Shown here: piece by piece, positions 37,353 to 51,500 of the stretch
How the letters are laid out: the number at the start of each line of letters is the position of its first letter
How positions within the stretch are numbered: the first letter of the stretch is position 1
Assembly: GCA_012976225.1 (NCBI GenBank)
Contig: JAAVVG010000029.1
Coordinates: 1-64,000 of the forward strand
Length of the DNA stretch: 64,000 nucleotides
Reading direction: 5' to 3'
DNA from: Golubevia sp. BC0850
Taxonomy: Eukaryota > Basidiomycota > Exobasidiomycetes > Golubeviales > Golubeviaceae
Made by a program: the position numbers and the translations under genes
The notes under the pieces: model-generated
Seen by the model: only the letters and a program-made list of their open reading frames with translations
The model's database searches: none
What the model was told of the DNA's origin: nothing

Positions 37353-40300
37353 CTATCTACTTCCACCACCAGTTCCAGCACTACCACTACCGCTCCCGCC
37401 TGCTCCGTTCTGCCAAGTCGACGAACTGAACCTGCCTTTCCTGTTAGCAGGGGAAGCAGCACCTGAGAATCCACCGGCACCTGTAGGGCTATAGACCGGA
37501 GATGTGGCACCAGGACCTCGTACTGGAGAGTACGCAGAGCCAGCTCCTGTTGGAGAGTATTGAGATCCGGCTCCATGAGGAGAGTACTGTGATCCTAGAG
37601 GACTCGAGTTGGCAGCAGCTCCCGCCGAGTAGGCTGGAGAAGATGGCGAGTACTGCGGCGAAGTCGGAGTGTACTGAGGTGACGTCGGAGCGTATTGAGG
37701 TGAGGTTGGAGAGTATTGAGGTGAAGTCGGAGAGTACTTTGGAGAGGTTGGAGAATATTGAGGAGAGGCGGCAGCTGAGCTGTACTTGGGCGAAGCTGGA
37801 GAGTAGCGCGGCGAAGCAGGACTGTTTGACGAAACGGAAGAGATAGAAGACAGGTTGGTCAGAATGAATTTGCCGATATTTCTAAAAGAAAAGGAAGGAA
37901 CATTACTCACCTGAAAGCCGGACTCGTTGGGCTGTAGCTCGGACTGGTTGGCGACATGCCAGCTCTCTTGAACGATGGGCTGGAAGGAGAGTAGCTAGGA
38001 CTCGTAGGAGAGTAACTTGGACTCGTTGGAGAATAACCAGCTCCTCTGGCCTTTCTAGCATTGGCCATTGCTGGACTGGTTGGGCTCATCCTAGGACTGG
38101 TTGGACTGTAGCTTGGCGATGCTGGACTTCCATTCCTTGGAGATGTGGGCGAATAACTTGGACTGGTGGGCGAGTAACTTGGACTGGTCGGAGAGAACCC
38201 AGGACTTGTAGGGGAGAAGTTGGGACTCGACGGAGAGTAGTTTGGCGAAGTTAAGCTGATGTTCGGTGACGATGGAGAGTAATGTGGACTGGTGAAACCA
38301 CGAGCGACGTAAGGAGATTGGAGAGCTCCAGCCGGAGAAGTTGCGTAGGCAGGAGAGGCAGGAGAGTAACCAGCTGGAGAGACTGGAGAGTACCCGAGAC
38401 CTCCACCTGGAGAGCGACTTCCCAAGGGGGTGTGCATTGGAGATTGGTTCCTGAAGTAGTCGTTCATGTTGTCGTCCGAAGCTTGAGCCAGAGGAGAGAA
38501 GACGGCTTGCTCATGGACTGCGTAGGCTGCAGCTTCTGGAGAAGAGACGTCATAAGGAGTCATGGCACCTGGAGTCTTCCCACCTGATTGATTGACCTGA
38601 GCAGCCATCATCGCTTGAACCGGTAGTCGATGATCTACGATGACGTCTTGAAGCATGTCGATATCCAACCTGACCTCGAAAGAACCAGTTCCCATTGGAG
38701 CCATTTGACCTAAAAGAACGTTCTCTGCTACTCCTCGACAATCGTCCAAATCTCCCATAGCAGCAGCTTCCATTAGAATCTCTACCGTTTCTTCGAAAGA
38801 ACATCTCATCAGAGCTCCTTGGTTGGTTCTGTTGATACCATGTCGAGTGATAGCCATTAGATGTCCTTGGGAAGTCATGATGTCACATAGCAGAGCCAAG
38901 TGACGATAATTGACGTAAGAACCATCGAATTCGATAACCGCTTTCATTTCTCTATGAAGAGACGCTCTTGCAGCTTCGATTCCCAAGACTTGATAAATCT
39001 CAACACAGTTGTTTGAGAGAGTCCTATCCGTGTCGACACCTTCGACTGAAAGAACCTCAGCCAGATTCGAACCATCAGTTTCCAAAGCCCATTCAACGAT
39101 CGGTTCCCATTCACCAGTTTCTTGGTTAACCCTTTGGTGAGTCTTTTCATGTTTGACGATGAAGACCTTCTTGATTTTCTTAACTCCCTTCAAATCGATT
39201 TCACTTAACATCTGGACAGCTAAATTCTTCAAGAAGACATCTTCTTCTCCTTGAGTATCTTTCTCGATATCATTATCAATGACTCTGATACGAATGACCA
39301 ATTCTTCTGCGTTATCTTCTGAATGCATGACGAATAGATCAGCACCGAAAGTAGCAGAGATCTTGGCGGCAACTTCTGCCATTGAAAGATTCTTATCCAG
39401 CATTTGAGCTCTGTCTAGAACCAATCTCAATAACCAAGGAGAATGTCTATCTAATGTAGCTTCGACTTCTTCATCTGGAATGGCAAATAAAGCCTCGACG
39501 AAATCCTTATCACTTTCGATGGAAGTTGAAGATGGATCTGGATCGTAGAAGATTTCAATGGCAGAAGTCACCGTCTGTAAAGTAGTATGAGTTAAGGAAG
39601 TTTGAATAATCTTAGCTGCTTCTTCAGTTTGAGCATAGGCTCCAGTCAGATGAACAGTTAAAGAAGGAGATTTGATGTTCTCTGCACAATTGATGATTTC
39701 TTTCAATCTCGGTACTCCCAAAGTAACGTTCTTTGAGGAAACTCCAGTGTAATGGAAAGTATTCAAAGTCATTTGAGTTGCTGGTTCTCCGATAGATTGA
39801 GCTGCCAGAGTTCCACACATCTCTCCAGGATTGACGACTGATCTTGCGAACTGACCTTCAATTTCACCTAAAATCCACTCGAAGGCTTCAGTATTAATTC
39901 TCAGAACTTCGATAACATGTTTACATGCTAGATAAGATCTTAAATGAATCTTGAAGAGTAGAGTAGCGTTGATTTGAGCTTCGACTGAGATCGGATCTGA
40001 ACCTCTTACTACGATCAACTTTTCCAAAGTAGATTTGACTCCTTCGACAATGACTGCTGGAGATAGATCTGAAGGAGTTCTAGGATCGATGTGGAAGATC
40101 TGCTTGGCATTCATGACTAATCGAGCGACGTTCATTGGCAACATGACGTCGTTCCTATCGGTCTGGAAGATCTCCGTTCTTAAAGCTTGACGATCCATTT
40201 CCAACTGATTGAACTCTTCGTCCAGAAGCTCTTGAAGATCTTGAGACCAATCATCTAAACCAGCTTGAAGAGTTCCCTTCTTGAATCCACCGTCATGTAG

Positions 40301-43300
40301 ATCGACTTTGAATCTCTGCTTGAAGACAGCATCTGAGAGCTTGTGAGTAATCAAAATTTGACGTTCAACCATAGCACCATCGATTCCATCTTCACCATAA
40401 GCAAATTGAATGACTGAGTTGGTAGAGTTTCTAACAGTTCCGTCATAACAAACCATGACATCTTCCAAAGCTTTAACCAAACGACGTTGAATGTAACCAG
40501 TCTCAGCAGTTTTGACCGCGGTATCGATCAGACCTTCTCTACCGGCCATGGCGTGGAAGAAGAATTCTTGAGCAGTTAATCCTCTGAGATAAGAGTTCTC
40601 GACGAAACCTCTTGATTCAGGAGAGAAGTCATCCTTTGCGAAATGAGGTAGAGATCTGTGTCTGAAACCGAAAGGAATTCTCTTTCCTTCTACTGATTGC
40701 TGACCGACACAGGCTGACATTTGAGAGATGTTGATGAAAGAACCCTTAGATCCGGCGATAACCATCTGTTTGACATTATTCCAATTTGGTAAACCCTTCT
40801 CAGCTCTTCCTCCTACGTCATCTCTGGCAGTGTTCAAAGTCCTATTAACTTGAGCTTCGAAGGATTCTCTTAGAGTCATACCTGGAAGAGTCTTCAGAGT
40901 ATCCATTCTAGCAGACTGAATTAGAGCTTGAACGTCAACCTTGGCCTTCTCGATAGTCTCGGTAATGTAAGCAGCTGTGACCTTATCTGCTACTGTATCT
41001 CCAATTCCTATACTGAAACCATTGTGAAGAAGCCAATAGTTGACTACTCTTTGAGCACCACCGAAGAAGTCTCTACAAATCTCTGGTCCTCTTTCTCTAA
41101 AAATGACGTGAATCAAACCTCCAGCCGAAGCTCCAACAACCTTCTTGATGATGGTTCCGTAAACGATCTCTCCATTCTCGATATGAACTCCTTCGTCGGT
41201 AACATTGTTTTTCGCTGGAGTAAGTGGATCTCCCATGAAGACGTTGATTCCCTTTGGAATACAAAGAGAGAGGATTTGCTTTCCAGACCAGTAAGGTTTA
41301 GGCTTCAAGATGCATGGCATCGGAACTACTCCATCCCAATCTGGAACCCAAAGAAGAATGTTTTGAACTTGCTCGAAGTCTAGTAGGCAGTCTCTTAAAG
41401 TGAACTTCCTAATTCCACAGAGAGTATCTTGAACGATTCCCATCACAGGTTTGTTCGCTTGTGGAGATACGATTTGTCGAGGAACCCAAGCGATCTGAGA
41501 AAGCTCAGCTCGAGTCTCCTCACTCTGAGGAACGTGTCTGAAAGAGGTTTGAACGATCGATGATGGAATGGGAGTCCAAAGAAAGAAAGAGTTTGAGTGG
41601 AAAGATTCACTTTCTACTCTCTTTTCTTCGACAACTCTTTTTCAACTCACAAGTTCATTTCATCTCCATCGAAATCGGCATTGTAAGGTGGAGTTACAGA
41701 CAAATTCAATCTGAAAGTAGAGTAATCCATCAACTTGACTCGATGAGCCATCATACTCATCTTGTGAAGAGAAGGCTGTCGATTGAAAAGAACGAAATCA
41801 CCGTCCTTCAAATGTCTCTCGACGATCCAACCGAATTGAAGAGCCATATCCGACCTTCGATTGTATTTCAGATCAATTCTCTCTCCAGTATCTCTGACCA
41901 CGTACTTGGCTCCAGGGTATTCATTTGGACCATTCGAAACCAACTGTTGAAGGTAAGTGATGTTGTAAGGAGTAACTCTTTCCGGATAAGTTAGATTTCT
42001 GGCAATAGATTTTGGAACACCGACTTGATCTAATTCTAAATTCGGATCTCCGGTAATAACCGTTCTAGCAGAGAAATCTACTCTCTTACCCATCAAATTA
42101 CCTCTTAGTCGACCTTCTTTCCCCTTCAGTCGATTTCTGATAGATTTAACTGGTCTACCAGATTTCTGCGTGTTTTGAGGAATACCAGCAATATCGTTAT
42201 CCATGTAGGTAGCACAATGATACTGAAGTAGATCCAAAACCTCACCAACAACGTGAGGAGGAGCACCTTCTTGCTCGAATCGTCTGACGTCTCTACTAGC
42301 TTTAATGATGTTCTGCAGCATGTAAGTTAAATCATCTTCGGCTCTTGCAGTCGATCCCTCCTGAATGGAAGGTCTAACTGGAGGAGGAGGAACTGGTAAA
42401 ACTGTGATAATCATCCAATCAGGTTTTGCGAATTCTTCACTTAATCCCAAAACTTTGATATCAGCAGAGCTCAACTTCTTCAGAAGTGTATGGACTTCAC
42501 CAGCAGATAAAGCTTGTTTTTCAGGTTGTTGAGCTGAAGAACCTCCTTTCTTCTTTACTCCCATAGGTCCTCCCTCTTCTTCCAAGTCGTCATCTTCTCC
42601 TCTTCCTCGTTTCCAGACTCCAAAGAGTTTGAGACCTTCTTTACGAATCAGAGGTTGAGTATGACCACATCCACCATGTCCAATTTTTGGAATAACGTTT
42701 CCATCCTTGTCTTTCTCTTCTTCTTCGTCCTCTCCTTGAGGTTCATCAGCTTCACAGATAGTCTTCTTGCTGCAATGCTCCCAGACTCTCCGAAACCTTT
42801 GTTTCCGATTGTTGGTAGTTGACTTGAGGATCTGCTTGAAGATCGGGTCAGTGTGCTGAGAGGGGACAGAAATAAAGGAAGCCCAGGAGAGAGAAAAGTT
42901 AAAACTCGAAGTTGGAGCCTTAGGACGGAATCTGCTCGACTGGCGACCTCTTAAAGACTTGAAGAATCATCTCCTTTGCTTCGAAATCGAACTTTTAAAG
43001 CCCATACATTCAGCTTTCGGTGGAGTCATTGCTCAGTTCTCGAGATTCGAATAAGCCTACATCCAACACTCCAACTTCTCCCTTCAACTCCTACCTCGAA
43101 TCGAACCTTCATCTTGTCTCAAAACCAACTACCAGATACTCCTTAAGTATCCCAGTCAAAATTCATCATCCCCCTTCGAATCCCCTTCCCCTTCCCCTCG
43201 TCCTCTAAAACTCACCTCATCAGCCTTCACTTTCCCACAACTCATACAACAACATTCCAAAATCTTCTTAACCTTATTCAAGAACCCAATATGAAAGACA

Positions 43301-43732
43301 GGTTTAGCCAATTCAATTCTTCCGAAATGACCAGGACATTCCGACATTCCAGAACCACAAGTTTCACATTTGAAGTTCCTATCGATGGTACCTAGACGTG
43401 GATCTGCCAAACCATTTGGGATGGCATGGAAAGCTTCATCATAGATTTCTGGAGTTGAGACTAGACAGACTGAATGAGCGGTCTGAGAAAAGAAGAGAGT
43501 GATGAGGGGGAGAAGGTTGGTTAGTTTGAGAAGAGGGGAGAGTGGACCCTGGGGAAGTTGTAGCTCTCTCTTTCGAAGAAGGGAATGGCTGAGAATGAAG
43601 CCAGGGATTGGGAAATGAACACTGGGAATAAAGGAGAGATGAAATCGTACTCACAATCTCTTCAGGTGACATGATCCCGAATTGAACTTCCCTCACCGGC
43701 CTCTTCAAGGCTGTAGAAGCTGAGAAAGCCAT
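37353..43732 (-). CDS. RPB1: RNA polymerase II largest subunit RPB1, 1,881 aa
   Basis: Five minus-strand exons: 43732-43655, 43482-43216, 42855-41651, 41537-37911, 37821-37353, all with GTGAGT donors. Landmarks in order: the N-terminal zinc site C65-x2-C68-x6-C75-x2-H78 ([14 protein letters not shown]); the second Cys set ([12 protein letters not shown]); the active-site loop [12 protein letters not shown] with its three Mg-binding Asp; the bridge-helix region ending in [19 protein letters not shown] with the trigger loop after it; and a C-terminal domain from about residue 1560. The CTD contains many YSPTSPx units but is interrupted by non-heptad spacers, and it is itself split by an intron. 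The last 150 residues have heptads ending in Lys, Gln or Arg and then a Gly/Ser-rich tail without the usual acidic end. This is the catalytic subunit for mRNA synthesis in the nucleus. Confidence 0.97.
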
Positions 43733-44895
43733 CTTTGATTACAATCCCTTCAAAGATTCGAGAATTCCCACAGAAATCGAAAGATCAAAACCTGACTTGT
43801 GATGAATAGAAGAGTCTTGAAGTTGATGAAAGTAGAAGAGAGACAAAGGTTGTAGGTTTGAGGAAGGAGGAAGGAGGAGGAATGGATTGGGAAAGCAAAC
43901 TAGAATTCTAGGAACTCGTTTCTTGTTTTTCTGGTTTAGATTTCTGTTTTCAATGAAGAAAGAGAAAAAGAAAGAAGAACGAGAGGATAAGAAAAGATTT
44001 ATCCCAAGGAAGATCCTTTTGTTTATACCTATCCTTCCTCCCTTGCTAACCCTTCTGACTTCTCCCAAAGCGCGCGCTACCGAATTCAATAGTCAGGTAA
44101 CTAACTTTTTGAATGAAGGAATTGAAAATGGGTTGAAAAGTGAATGAAGATCTTTAAAAAGTGCAATGGGTTGGAAGCAAAGGCTGGATGGGAGGATAAG
44201 AAGTAGAGGGAGGAAGGGGAGAGGAAGAGATAGGAATTGGAAAAATCGAGATAGAATGGAGAAGGAAGAGGACCCGTTTAAGGATCAGTGATCGAGAAAT
44301 GAATCTGATTACTTGAATACCAAACCAAAATCTACGCCCTTCCCATTTGAAATCGATTGGATTGAAGATGAGGAAGCGCAGTTGGTGCTGCTCCCCGACC
44401 CAATTCCCTTATGAAGGAGTGCAAGTTTGGCTTACTAACATTGGAAGTAGAAGCTTGAACGATCTTGAAAAATAGTTGCAAGACTACTTTGACAGTTTGG
44501 GGTTGCACTGAAGAGCGCTTTTCTTTTGAACCGATCTGGAAGTTGGGCTCTGCTGGACGAAGTAGAACTTGTCCTTGTGGGATTGAATGAAGAAGGATGA
44601 AAGTATTGACACTACCAATGAAGGTGTGTTCTATTGATAGGATAGATGATCTCACGTGTTCTCTCTCTCAAATGTCTCTTTCTTTTGAAGGATAGAGAGC
44701 CTTGCGAGGAGCTTGGAGGATGGAAAGAGGGAGGGAGAGAGCTGCTGTTGGTGGCCACCCATCGACGCGATCGATGGCTACGTGAGAGCAGCCTTCGCAG
44801 CACACCTTCACCCATCTCAGTTTTGCTTGAAAGTGGAGAAGAGAGGAGGAAGTTATGATAAGATCAGTATTGGAAAGAGGAAAGGAAAGTAAAAG

Positions 44896-44931
<36 letters not shown>

Positions 44932-45540
44932 GCTGCGTCGAGACTCACTTATCTTTCTCACTTTTAATCATGATCCCATCTTCAGAGAGAGTGTTTCAAG
45001 GTGGTTGAGCTTTGAGGAACTTTTGAGAGTCTACCAAATCTTGGAGCCTGAATGAAAATGGATGGAACAAAGGAAATCTTGACTGCATTATCGCATTCAC
45101 AATCGAAGTTAGGAATCGAGGTTAGGAAGCTTCGATTTCGATTGAGCCAATCTTTCGCCATTCATCGACTCATCTTTTCACTCTTCAAGGCTACAAAGCT
45201 GAATTAACTTATCCCCGAGCTTCATCTTCAAGTTCCTACAGCCAAGATAGAAAGATTAGAATTGGGAGAGTTTGGTCATTGAGAAGAGAAGAGCCAGCCA
45301 GCCAGCCAGCCAGCCAGCAGCTGCAGGAGAGCAACACCCTTTCTTCTTTCTTCCCTTCTTCTCTTCTTCTCTCCTTGAATTCTCTCCATTTGATCATCTT
45401 CTAGTTCGTCTCATTGTAGATCTGGTGAGTCTCATCTCTTCAACCTCGCCGCTCACTTCCTCCCTCAGGCTCTGTCTACCCAATCTAATCCAACTTTTGC
45501 TTCTTCCCCCTTTTCCAGAGGCTCACCTCTTTCGACGAGT
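43733..45540. other. divergent intergenic region, 1.8 kb, with probable 5' UTR intron
   Basis: The region lies between the start codons of RPB1 (-) and the giant coiled-coil gene (+). A long GA microsatellite is at about 44896-44932 and a CCAG tetranucleotide run at about 45293-45318. A likely 5' UTR intron of the coiled-coil gene runs from GTGAGT at 45425 to CAG at 45518. A short frame at 43947-44147 begins like a signal or anchor peptide but has no supportable continuation. I see no firm gene. Confidence 0.45.
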
Positions 45541-48500
45541 ATGTCGACATCTCCAACCAATAGAAGGCCTTCTCTTCAATACGATTCTACTTTATCACCT
45601 TCCGCAAATTCGTTTCAACCTGGTGGGGGTCAACCTATGTCGCAGTCCCAATCTCATCAAGGTCCAGGAGGTAGAGGAGCGGGAAGAGCTGGAGCAGCTG
45701 GTAGGGGAGGTTTCTTCAATCCTAATGTCGTGAGTATAACCTCCATCACTGATCTTTGCCATTGGGAGGAGGGAGACTGGTGCAGCTGGGAATGGAAGCA
45801 CACCCCGTTGGGGACAGAGCGAAAGGCTGCATGGCACAAGGGGAGACCACTTGGAATGGAGAGCATGGACGAGCGTTGAATGGGCTCTGAACAGTCCAAG
45901 GCTATATCTGGGGCGATCTAGTCCTCGTGGGACAGGAGAGATAGGTCCCAAATTCCACGTTGGCTGGGGAACCTTCCAGATTTGGAAGGTCGGGGTCAAT
46001 CGAGACTGTCCTGCTTAGATGAACAGACATTAGATGGCGATCTCTTTATTGAGAGCTATGAATAGTATTGCAGCTATTCTCATCAGGTTCGAAGGCCTCA
46101 AAATGAGCCGAAGACTCTTCCCTTTCTCTTCTGGTGCTCTCCGAGAAACACATCGCCTATCACCAACTCATCACCCCCTTTCTTCTTTCTTTCCCTCTCC
46201 ATTCTTTGTATTCCTTGCTCTGATTCAATTCTCACTCCTCAACTTTCACCTCTCTCAAGCTTCAACAAATTCAATCTCAAATCTCACCTTCCAATCCTCA
46301 TCCTCAAAACCCACAACGATCTACGTCAGGACCTTCAAACCCACACCAACAATTTGGTTTCCAACCTTCACAACCAATGCCACAAATCCCAATTCAGCAA
46401 CAGCAACAACAGATGATGAGATCTGGAAGTTTCAATTCTTCTCAAGGAGGAGGAGGACAATCTCTACCTCAACCATTCTATCCTCAAACCCAACCTCAAC
46501 CTCATCCTGGGCATCAACAACAGCCTTCACTTTCACATACTCAAATGATGAATTTGAACATGAATTTTGGAGGAGGTCAAGGTTTACCATCTCCAACTGC
46601 TCACGTTACTAGACCTTCACTTTCAATGGCAATGCCTTCTCCAGGAGGAATGAATCTCAATGGTAATGGAGGTAGAAATCCATCTTTCAATATGTTATCT
46701 CCTGGAGTTCAAGGAATGGCATCTCCAATTCCTATTCATCAACCACCAAGTCCTTTGGGTAATGGAGGAGGAATGAATCAGACTTTCCAATTCGGAGGTC
46801 AAAATCCAAGTCCTCAAAGGAATGGTTCTCTTACTTTCGGGACTGGTTCAACGATGGGAACTTCTCCAAATGGTGGTACTTCTCCTGGGTATATTAATAG
46901 ACAAGCTTCTTACTCTTCAACCGGTGGTGGAATGCCTTTGAGCGCTGGTTTATTACCTCCTTCAAATGGTTCTGTTTTTGGTGGACCTCCTTCTTCTGCT
47001 TCTTCTGAGACTGGAAATTTGGATAATAGATCTGAGAATGGTTCAAACTTCGGTGGTGGACCTGGTGGAGGAAGAAAGAAGAAGAATAGAGGTTCGATAG
47101 GTGGAAATGGTCCTGTCCATACTCCTCTGAAGACTACTGGTCACAATTCCACTCCAAGTGTTTCTATTATGAACCCAGCTGCTTTCGCAGCTTCACTTGG
47201 TTTAGGCGGAAAAGTTGGTGCTGCAAGTGGAAGTAAGAAGAAAGTCTTGGTTAAGCTTCCTAAAGAACAAAGTGATGAAGCCGATAAAGAACTGGTTGAT
47301 ACCTTTGTGCCCGTCGATGATTACATCACAGCAGAAACAGAAGATGCTAAAGAAGAAACCAAAGAAGAGAAGGAAGAAAAGGAAGAAAAGAAACGTAAGA
47401 AGAAGAATTTCTTGATGAGTAAAACTAGATTAAATTGGAAACCTAGAGAACCTTTCCAATCTTTAGAGGAATCTCAAAATACTTTACCTTTCAATTATCA
47501 AGATGTTTCAAGTACTTCTACATCTCTACTACCTTCTTTACCGACGGATTTGACTCAATTTGAAGAAGGCGAAAATGGTTTCTCTTCTTTTGTCTCTTCG
47601 AGAGAAGTTTACCCTCAACGAGAAACCAACGTCAATGAAGAATCCTCCTTACCTGATACCATTGATATCTATCTACCTGGCAAAAGTGCCTGGGATGAAT
47701 ATAGGGTCTTCAGACAGGAGGAGAAGTTGGAAGAAGAATTTAGGAAGAGAGAAGAGGAGAGGAGGAGAGATGCCGGAGAGGATGAAAGTCAAGAGGGAGA
47801 AAGAACTGAGACTAGTTGGGGTGTTGGGAAAGTTGGTGATGGAGCTACTTTCGGTATCGGTCATCCACATGGTCGAAGCTTATCTGTGAGTTTGAAAGAA
47901 GAGGCAGGTGATATCTCAAGGTTCTTCGAGGAGCAAAGATGCTCACGTCAAATCTTTTTCTTCATTTTTCTTTCCACTAGATCTCTTCTCCAGCCGATCC
48001 AAACATAGTTTCCCAGAAGCTGTCACGATATCTTCAGTCTCAATCCGCTATCACCTCTGGTCAGCCATTCTCAGCCAGTGATGACTCTTCCATGGTTTCT
48101 TCTCGATTCCAAGATCACCTGCCGCCTCAACTTCGAGAAGCTGCTATGGCTCGATTCTCACGCTCCCAGCAAGAGAAGAACTCCGTTTCAGCCCCAAACA
48201 GTGCAACCTTCCCATCTCATGGTTACACGATGTCATTGGGTTTACCTTCTTCTGGAGGACCTTTCGGACCAGCTGCCTTATCTGCTCTCGGGTTAGGAGC
48301 GAACGAAATGGCGAGGAGTGGATCGGATCAAGGAGAATCACATCCCGCCTTGGGAATGAGACCTATCATGGAGAGAGGTCACTCCATCGATGGAAGCGTT
48401 TCTCTCACTTCTTCTAATCCTCAACCCGTCAACAATGATGATGCAACCGCTGGAGGACGACCAGCTCTGACAGATCTAGCTCGAGGCTTCGGTTATGACA

Positions 48501-51500
48501 TCGAAGAAGTTGACGAAGACAATCTTTCAAGTGCTCATCATTCTAGGAACCCTTCAGCCAACAACGTAGAGAACTACATCGGTGCTAAACGAATCGAAAG
48601 ACATCTAGCAGTTCCGAATGAAGATGACGAAGAAGACGAGGATGTCGATGAAGCTGATTTACGAACCAACCCAAGTGAAGATGGAGATGATGAATCTGAC
48701 ATCGACGATCTAGAGACCTCTCCGAGACAAAAACAACGTGGAGGAAGACACACTCAAGGAATCAGTACTGCCGGTATGTCAGACTTCGGCGGTAAACGAA
48801 ACGTCACTGAATCTTACGATGACGACTATGAAGAATCCCAAATCTCCTTCTCAGACAACTCAGACGATGAAGACATCGGAGACTCGACTTTAGATTCAAC
48901 AGGATTCGCAACTCCAAGAACTGATGATTACTCCAACCCTTCAGATTTAGAAACCGCTAGAGAGCTTCATAGAGAAGAGAAGAATCTCAAGTTGGAAAAG
49001 AGAGCAGCTGAGAAGATCAGGAGGAACAGAGAAAAGTCGAAGAACAAAGAGAGAGAAAGAGAAGAAAGGAGGAACAGAGCTTATACAGGTGAAACTCTGG
49101 CTTCTAGTAACATCGGAGTTGATGATTGGAACTGGCAAGCTAATCAGAGAAGAACTGGAATTGCTCAGAACGGAAATCAACAAGACTTCAGAAGAGGTTC
49201 TAACTTGGACGAAGACGATGAAATCATCAGCAATCCAAGTGACGAAGAAGAGGACGAAAGGCTTGAGAAAGATACTTTCGGTGGCGGAAGCGCGGACGAG
49301 CCAGGTGATCGAGATTTCTCTTTCCCGAGGAACCGACAAAGTGGGGCTCCAGCTCCAAGCTCAAGTGCAGGTCTGCACGCTGCAACTCTTGGTCGCACAG
49401 CTGGAAGAAGAACTAATGGAACTCAGGAACCTCAATCCGCTCATGATGCAGACATCAACCCTCATTTCAGACTTCCAAGTATCCATAATTCTTCTTTCGG
49501 CGGTTCTTCTGCTTTCGGGGGACTGGCTGGAAACTCAAATGGAGCTGGTGGTACTACTCAACTCAAAGCAACAGCTCCATCTTTCACTCCTACTGGATTC
49601 ACCTTCACTGCTCCGGGTGGAGCTCCTCGTCTTCCTCAATTACCTCAAGTCGAAAAAGAGCATGGTAGAGAGAAGAGATTCAGACATGAAGGTTGGGTCA
49701 ATCCAACTGGAGAAGGTGGAACTGAAATTCCAGTCGATGATGTAGCTGAAACGCATACTGGATTGGCCAGTCCTCCAAGACCAGTAGGATCCGCAGCTAG
49801 TATCGAAGGACCCCAGAGAGGTTTCGGAGCCAACACAAATCCACCTCCCTTCGACGTTTCTGGACCTAGGAACCTCTCGTTCTCCTCGCAATCTCCTCAA
49901 AACCAACAACATCATCAATTCGGTCCTGACCTTCAGCCACCTCAATCCAACTTCTCATTCAAACCTGACGCTCCAGTCTTCACTCCCACCATGGGTAGAG
50001 CCACTTCCGGGGCTGGTTCTTCTAGGAGAGCTGCGATCCCAGACTTTGGCTTCGGTCCTGTCGCAGCTGCTGCTGAGCAGCCTCGATCTTCCGTATCCAA
50101 CCCTGCTCCTTTCGGAAACGCTTCAAGCAATGCTGGAATCAGTGGAGTTCCAGCTTCGGACTTCACCTTCGTCGCTCCAGGAAGCAAAGCTATTCCAATC
50201 AAGAAGCCAGAAGAGGTTCAAGATCAAGACGACGACGACCCAATGGAGGGAGGAAGAGGAGGAAAGCATGCTCGACGAGATCTCGATCACAGTCCTCATC
50301 AAGGAGCAAAGGGCAAGGAGAACTCTCTTGTATCTTCGCCCAACAAACTTCATGGTTCTCTTTCTGGCTCTGCCGCTCTTCGAGCTGGAATGGCCCGAAA
50401 ACCTTTGAACTCAGTCTTCGAACGAAAGAATCTCTCCAATCAACCGGATCCTTCTTCGAATTATGGAGTCTCTCCTCCTGTCACCATTCCAGGTCGATCG
50501 GAAACCCATCAACAACAAGTAACTTCTCTCTCCCAGCCTTACGAAGGACGAGGACACGTTCATGGAGATTCTGCCAGCAGCAGTGTCGCTTTCGATCACC
50601 CTCATGCGAGAAGGAATCGAGGAGATGTCAGAAACGCCATGAACGCTATGAATGCCAGGATGAGTGGCGAGAGCAACGGAGGAGATGACGATGAAGATGA
50701 AGATGATGATGATGAAGAAGTGGAAGACATCATTGAGGAACTAGCTGATAGAATGGACAAAGCCTTGGAAGGTTGGGCCGGAAAGATCTTGGACGAAGTC
50801 ACCATCATGGGACAAGTTCGACCTCCTTCTGGACCTCTTTCAGCTTCTACTTTCACAAGAATCGATCCTCAAGAAAGGGACATCTTGATTAGCGCTTTCG
50901 GAAACCACGTGCAATCTACTTTCGAAGATTACTTCGAAAAATTCTCTCAGAAAGTCGCTGCTATTCAGCCTACCGTTTCTACATCCTCTTCTGCTGAGAA
51001 TTTGGCGGATGAATCTCAACGAACTATCAAAGCTATTGAGGATCGAGAATCAAGTGCTACAACTCCCTCCGCTAAAGCTTCAGCTGGACACGCTCCACTG
51101 GATGGTCAAGGTGAATTAGACTTCGACTACGTCACGGAGGTTCTGGATTCAAAGATAGCCAACCTGAAGAGAGAGTTGATGGCCGCCTTCGACACCGCGC
51201 TACCCAAAGCGTTCGAATCCATTCCAAGAGATGTCAGTCCTCGACATGCCATCGAAGCGGCTCCTATCCCTCCTGCTCCTCAACCGCACCCAGCTTTGGA
51301 AGAGCCACGACCAACGGAGCTTTCCGAATCCGCCTCTGAGAAGCTGGTTCAGCTCGTCGTTGCCAGACTCCAGCCTATCGTTGAGAAGGCTAGCGAGTTG
51401 GCGGAGAGAGCGGCAGGTCAGAAACGACAGGCCGAATTGACTCAAACCTTGGAGCCAATGCTAGAAGAGAACCTTCTTCGAGCACAAACCAAAGCAGCTG

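Noticed and set aside
43887-44147. Small frame with signal-like N-terminus
   Set aside because: No recognisable domain and no exon to follow its possible donor; it overlaps the RPB1 leader on the opposite strand.
45272-45733. Open frame before and overlapping the giant coiled-coil gene
   Set aside because: Different frame, partly encoded by the CCAG microsatellite, and crossed by a likely 5' UTR intron; best read as leader.
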